Positions 12,333-13,127 of a stretch of DNA of 13,127 bases are shown here, one piece after another. The notes below the pieces were generated by a model. That model was given only the letters and a program-made list of their open reading frames with translations. It made no database searches and was not told where the DNA came from. The translations under genes and the position numbers were made by a program. Numbering within the stretch: the first letter of the stretch is position 1; every line of letters begins with the position of its first letter. This stretch comes from Bryobacterales bacterium (GTDB lineage: Bacteria; Cyanobacteriota; Vampirovibrionia; Obscuribacterales; Obscuribacteraceae): assembly GCA_903970295.1 (NCBI GenBank), contig CAJCHQ010000286.1, forward strand, positions 1 to 13,127, in the 5' to 3' direction.

Positions 12333-13127
12333 ATGGTATTTCAATACAAATCCGGCACCGCCAATTCAAATGCGGGGCGGATCTTGAAGCATTACCAGAA
12401 ATCAATCGTTGCCACTCTTGCCCTGACAGTGCTCGTTCAAAGTCAGATCATATGTTATCAACCGGCGGCAGCAGCAACCACACCTGAGGATTTGCCGACC
12501 GGCACATTGCTGATCCCGATGACGCCAAGGCTGGACTCGCAACCAGCTTCTTCCGCTAAAACGCAATCTCACCCTACCGGTGACTCCGATTCAGACAATG
12601 CCACTAGCGCCACTCCGGCGGCATCCGCTCCAGGAGCTGCAACCTCCGCTGCCGCAGCTGCATCAACTGCACCACAGGCGGAGTCAGCACCGGCAGCGGT
12701 GGCTGATGACGATGCCAGCGGTGTAATTAAGCCGACCACTCCGAAGAAGAAAATGTCGCCCGGTGAAGAGGCGATGGCCAGAATCGAGAAAGGCACGATC
12801 GAAGACGACGACGGCGACCTCAAAGAAGAAGACACGACGCTCAAGGGCACCGTGCAAATTATCGCCGACGACACCGAATACGACCAGGATAAAAATACTT
12901 TCTTGGGCAGCGGTAACGCGGTCGCCTTGATCGGCGGACAAGACGCCAAGCTCGAAGCCGACACCATTCTCTACAATCAGACCACTCAATTGATGGATGC
13001 ACGCGGTCACGTGCGCATTCTTCGTGCCGGCAATTTGACTACCGGTGATTCTTTCAAATTCAAAGTGACATCGGACGAATATCTGATCACTAGCCCCGAC
13101 ACTGACATCAACGGTTCGGAAGTGATC
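12333..13127 (+). CDS. OstA/Lpt-like outer-membrane biogenesis protein, N-terminal part
   Basis: The frame runs 265 codons from ATG 12333 to the right edge with no stop, so the C-terminus is missing. AGAGGA precedes the ATG by 5 bases. Residues 1-48 look like a long signal peptide: basic residues to 23, a hydrophobic core (24-41) and a likely AAA cut near 46-48. Residues 66-130 are a low-complexity Ala/Ser/Pro/Thr linker, then an acidic/basic stretch. From about 172 an OstA-type beta-jellyroll begins (VQIIADDTEYDQDKN, GSGNAVALIGG, LEADTILYNQ, DARGHVRI), matching the repeating strand pattern of LptA and the LptD N-terminus, which carry lipopolysaccharide across the periplasm. It could be LptA, LptD or a cyanobacterial-type OstA; the missing end would decide. 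It implies an outer membrane. Confidence 0.8.
   Translation, partial: MVFQYKSGTANSNAGRILKHYQKSIVATLALTVLVQSQIICYQPAAAATTPEDLPTGTLLIPMTPRLDSQPASSAKTQSHPTGDSDSDNATSATPAASAPGAATSAAAAASTAPQAESAPAAVADDDASGVIKPTTPKKKMSPGEEAMARIEKGTIEDDDGDLKEEDTTLKGTVQIIADDTEYDQDKNTFLGSGNAVALIGGQDAKLEADTILYNQTTQLMDARGHVRILRAGNLTTGDSFKFKVTSDEYLITSPDTDINGSEVI

Noticed and set aside
12569..13010. Minus-strand open frames opposite the OstA-like gene
   Set aside because: They are shadow frames of the Ala/Ser-rich coding sequence, without ribosome sites or recognisable domains.

Overview
The window looks like chromosome from a Gram-negative-type (diderm) bacterium of roughly balanced GC. Two points suggest a non-photosynthetic relative of Cyanobacteria (Melainabacteria/Vampirovibrionia, for example an Obscuribacter-like lineage). 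First, opcA is built into the glucose-6-phosphate dehydrogenase operon, an arrangement best known from Cyanobacteria and Actinobacteria. Second, an OstA/Lpt-type outer-membrane biogenesis protein argues against Actinobacteria. This placement is inference; no rRNA or other phylogenetic marker is present.

Layout. (1) Positions 1-4420, minus strand: a compact oxidative pentose-phosphate operon transcribed zwf-opcA-pgl-gnd, with gnd running off the left edge. It encodes G6PDH, its assembly factor OpcA, 6-phosphogluconolactonase and 6-phosphogluconate dehydrogenase, i.e. the whole route from glucose-6-phosphate to ribulose-5-phosphate with two NADPH. (2) 4614-7682, minus strand: an unrecognised two-helix membrane protein, a CPBP-family membrane protease with a long N-terminal extension, a small Gly/Phe/His-rich membrane protein, and a ribbon-helix-helix regulator. 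A good promoter with an inverted repeat in its spacer lies between the last two. (3) 8062-9787, plus strand: an overlapping selD-yedF selenium pair, preceded by a possible 61-codon leader ORF. (4) 9773-10264: the least explained part. It holds an unlisted 48-codon membrane miniprotein on the minus strand overlapping the 3' end of yedF, its sigma70-like promoter inside a perfect 14-bp-arm inverted repeat, a duplicated two-motif module (a GATATC-centred palindrome plus a 17-mer 24-25 bp later), and tandem plus-strand terminator-like structures. (5) 10265-12007, minus strand: an SCP2-domain protein and an iron-containing alcohol dehydrogenase. (6) 12333-13127, plus strand: the N-terminal part of an OstA/LptA-LptD-like envelope protein, cut by the right edge.

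Functionally, the left third supplies NADPH and pentoses, the centre makes selenophosphate for selenium incorporation, and the right side is redox and envelope metabolism. No transposase, CRISPR array, rRNA or tRNA was seen. The intergenic region 9920-10264 is the best candidate for something undescribed.
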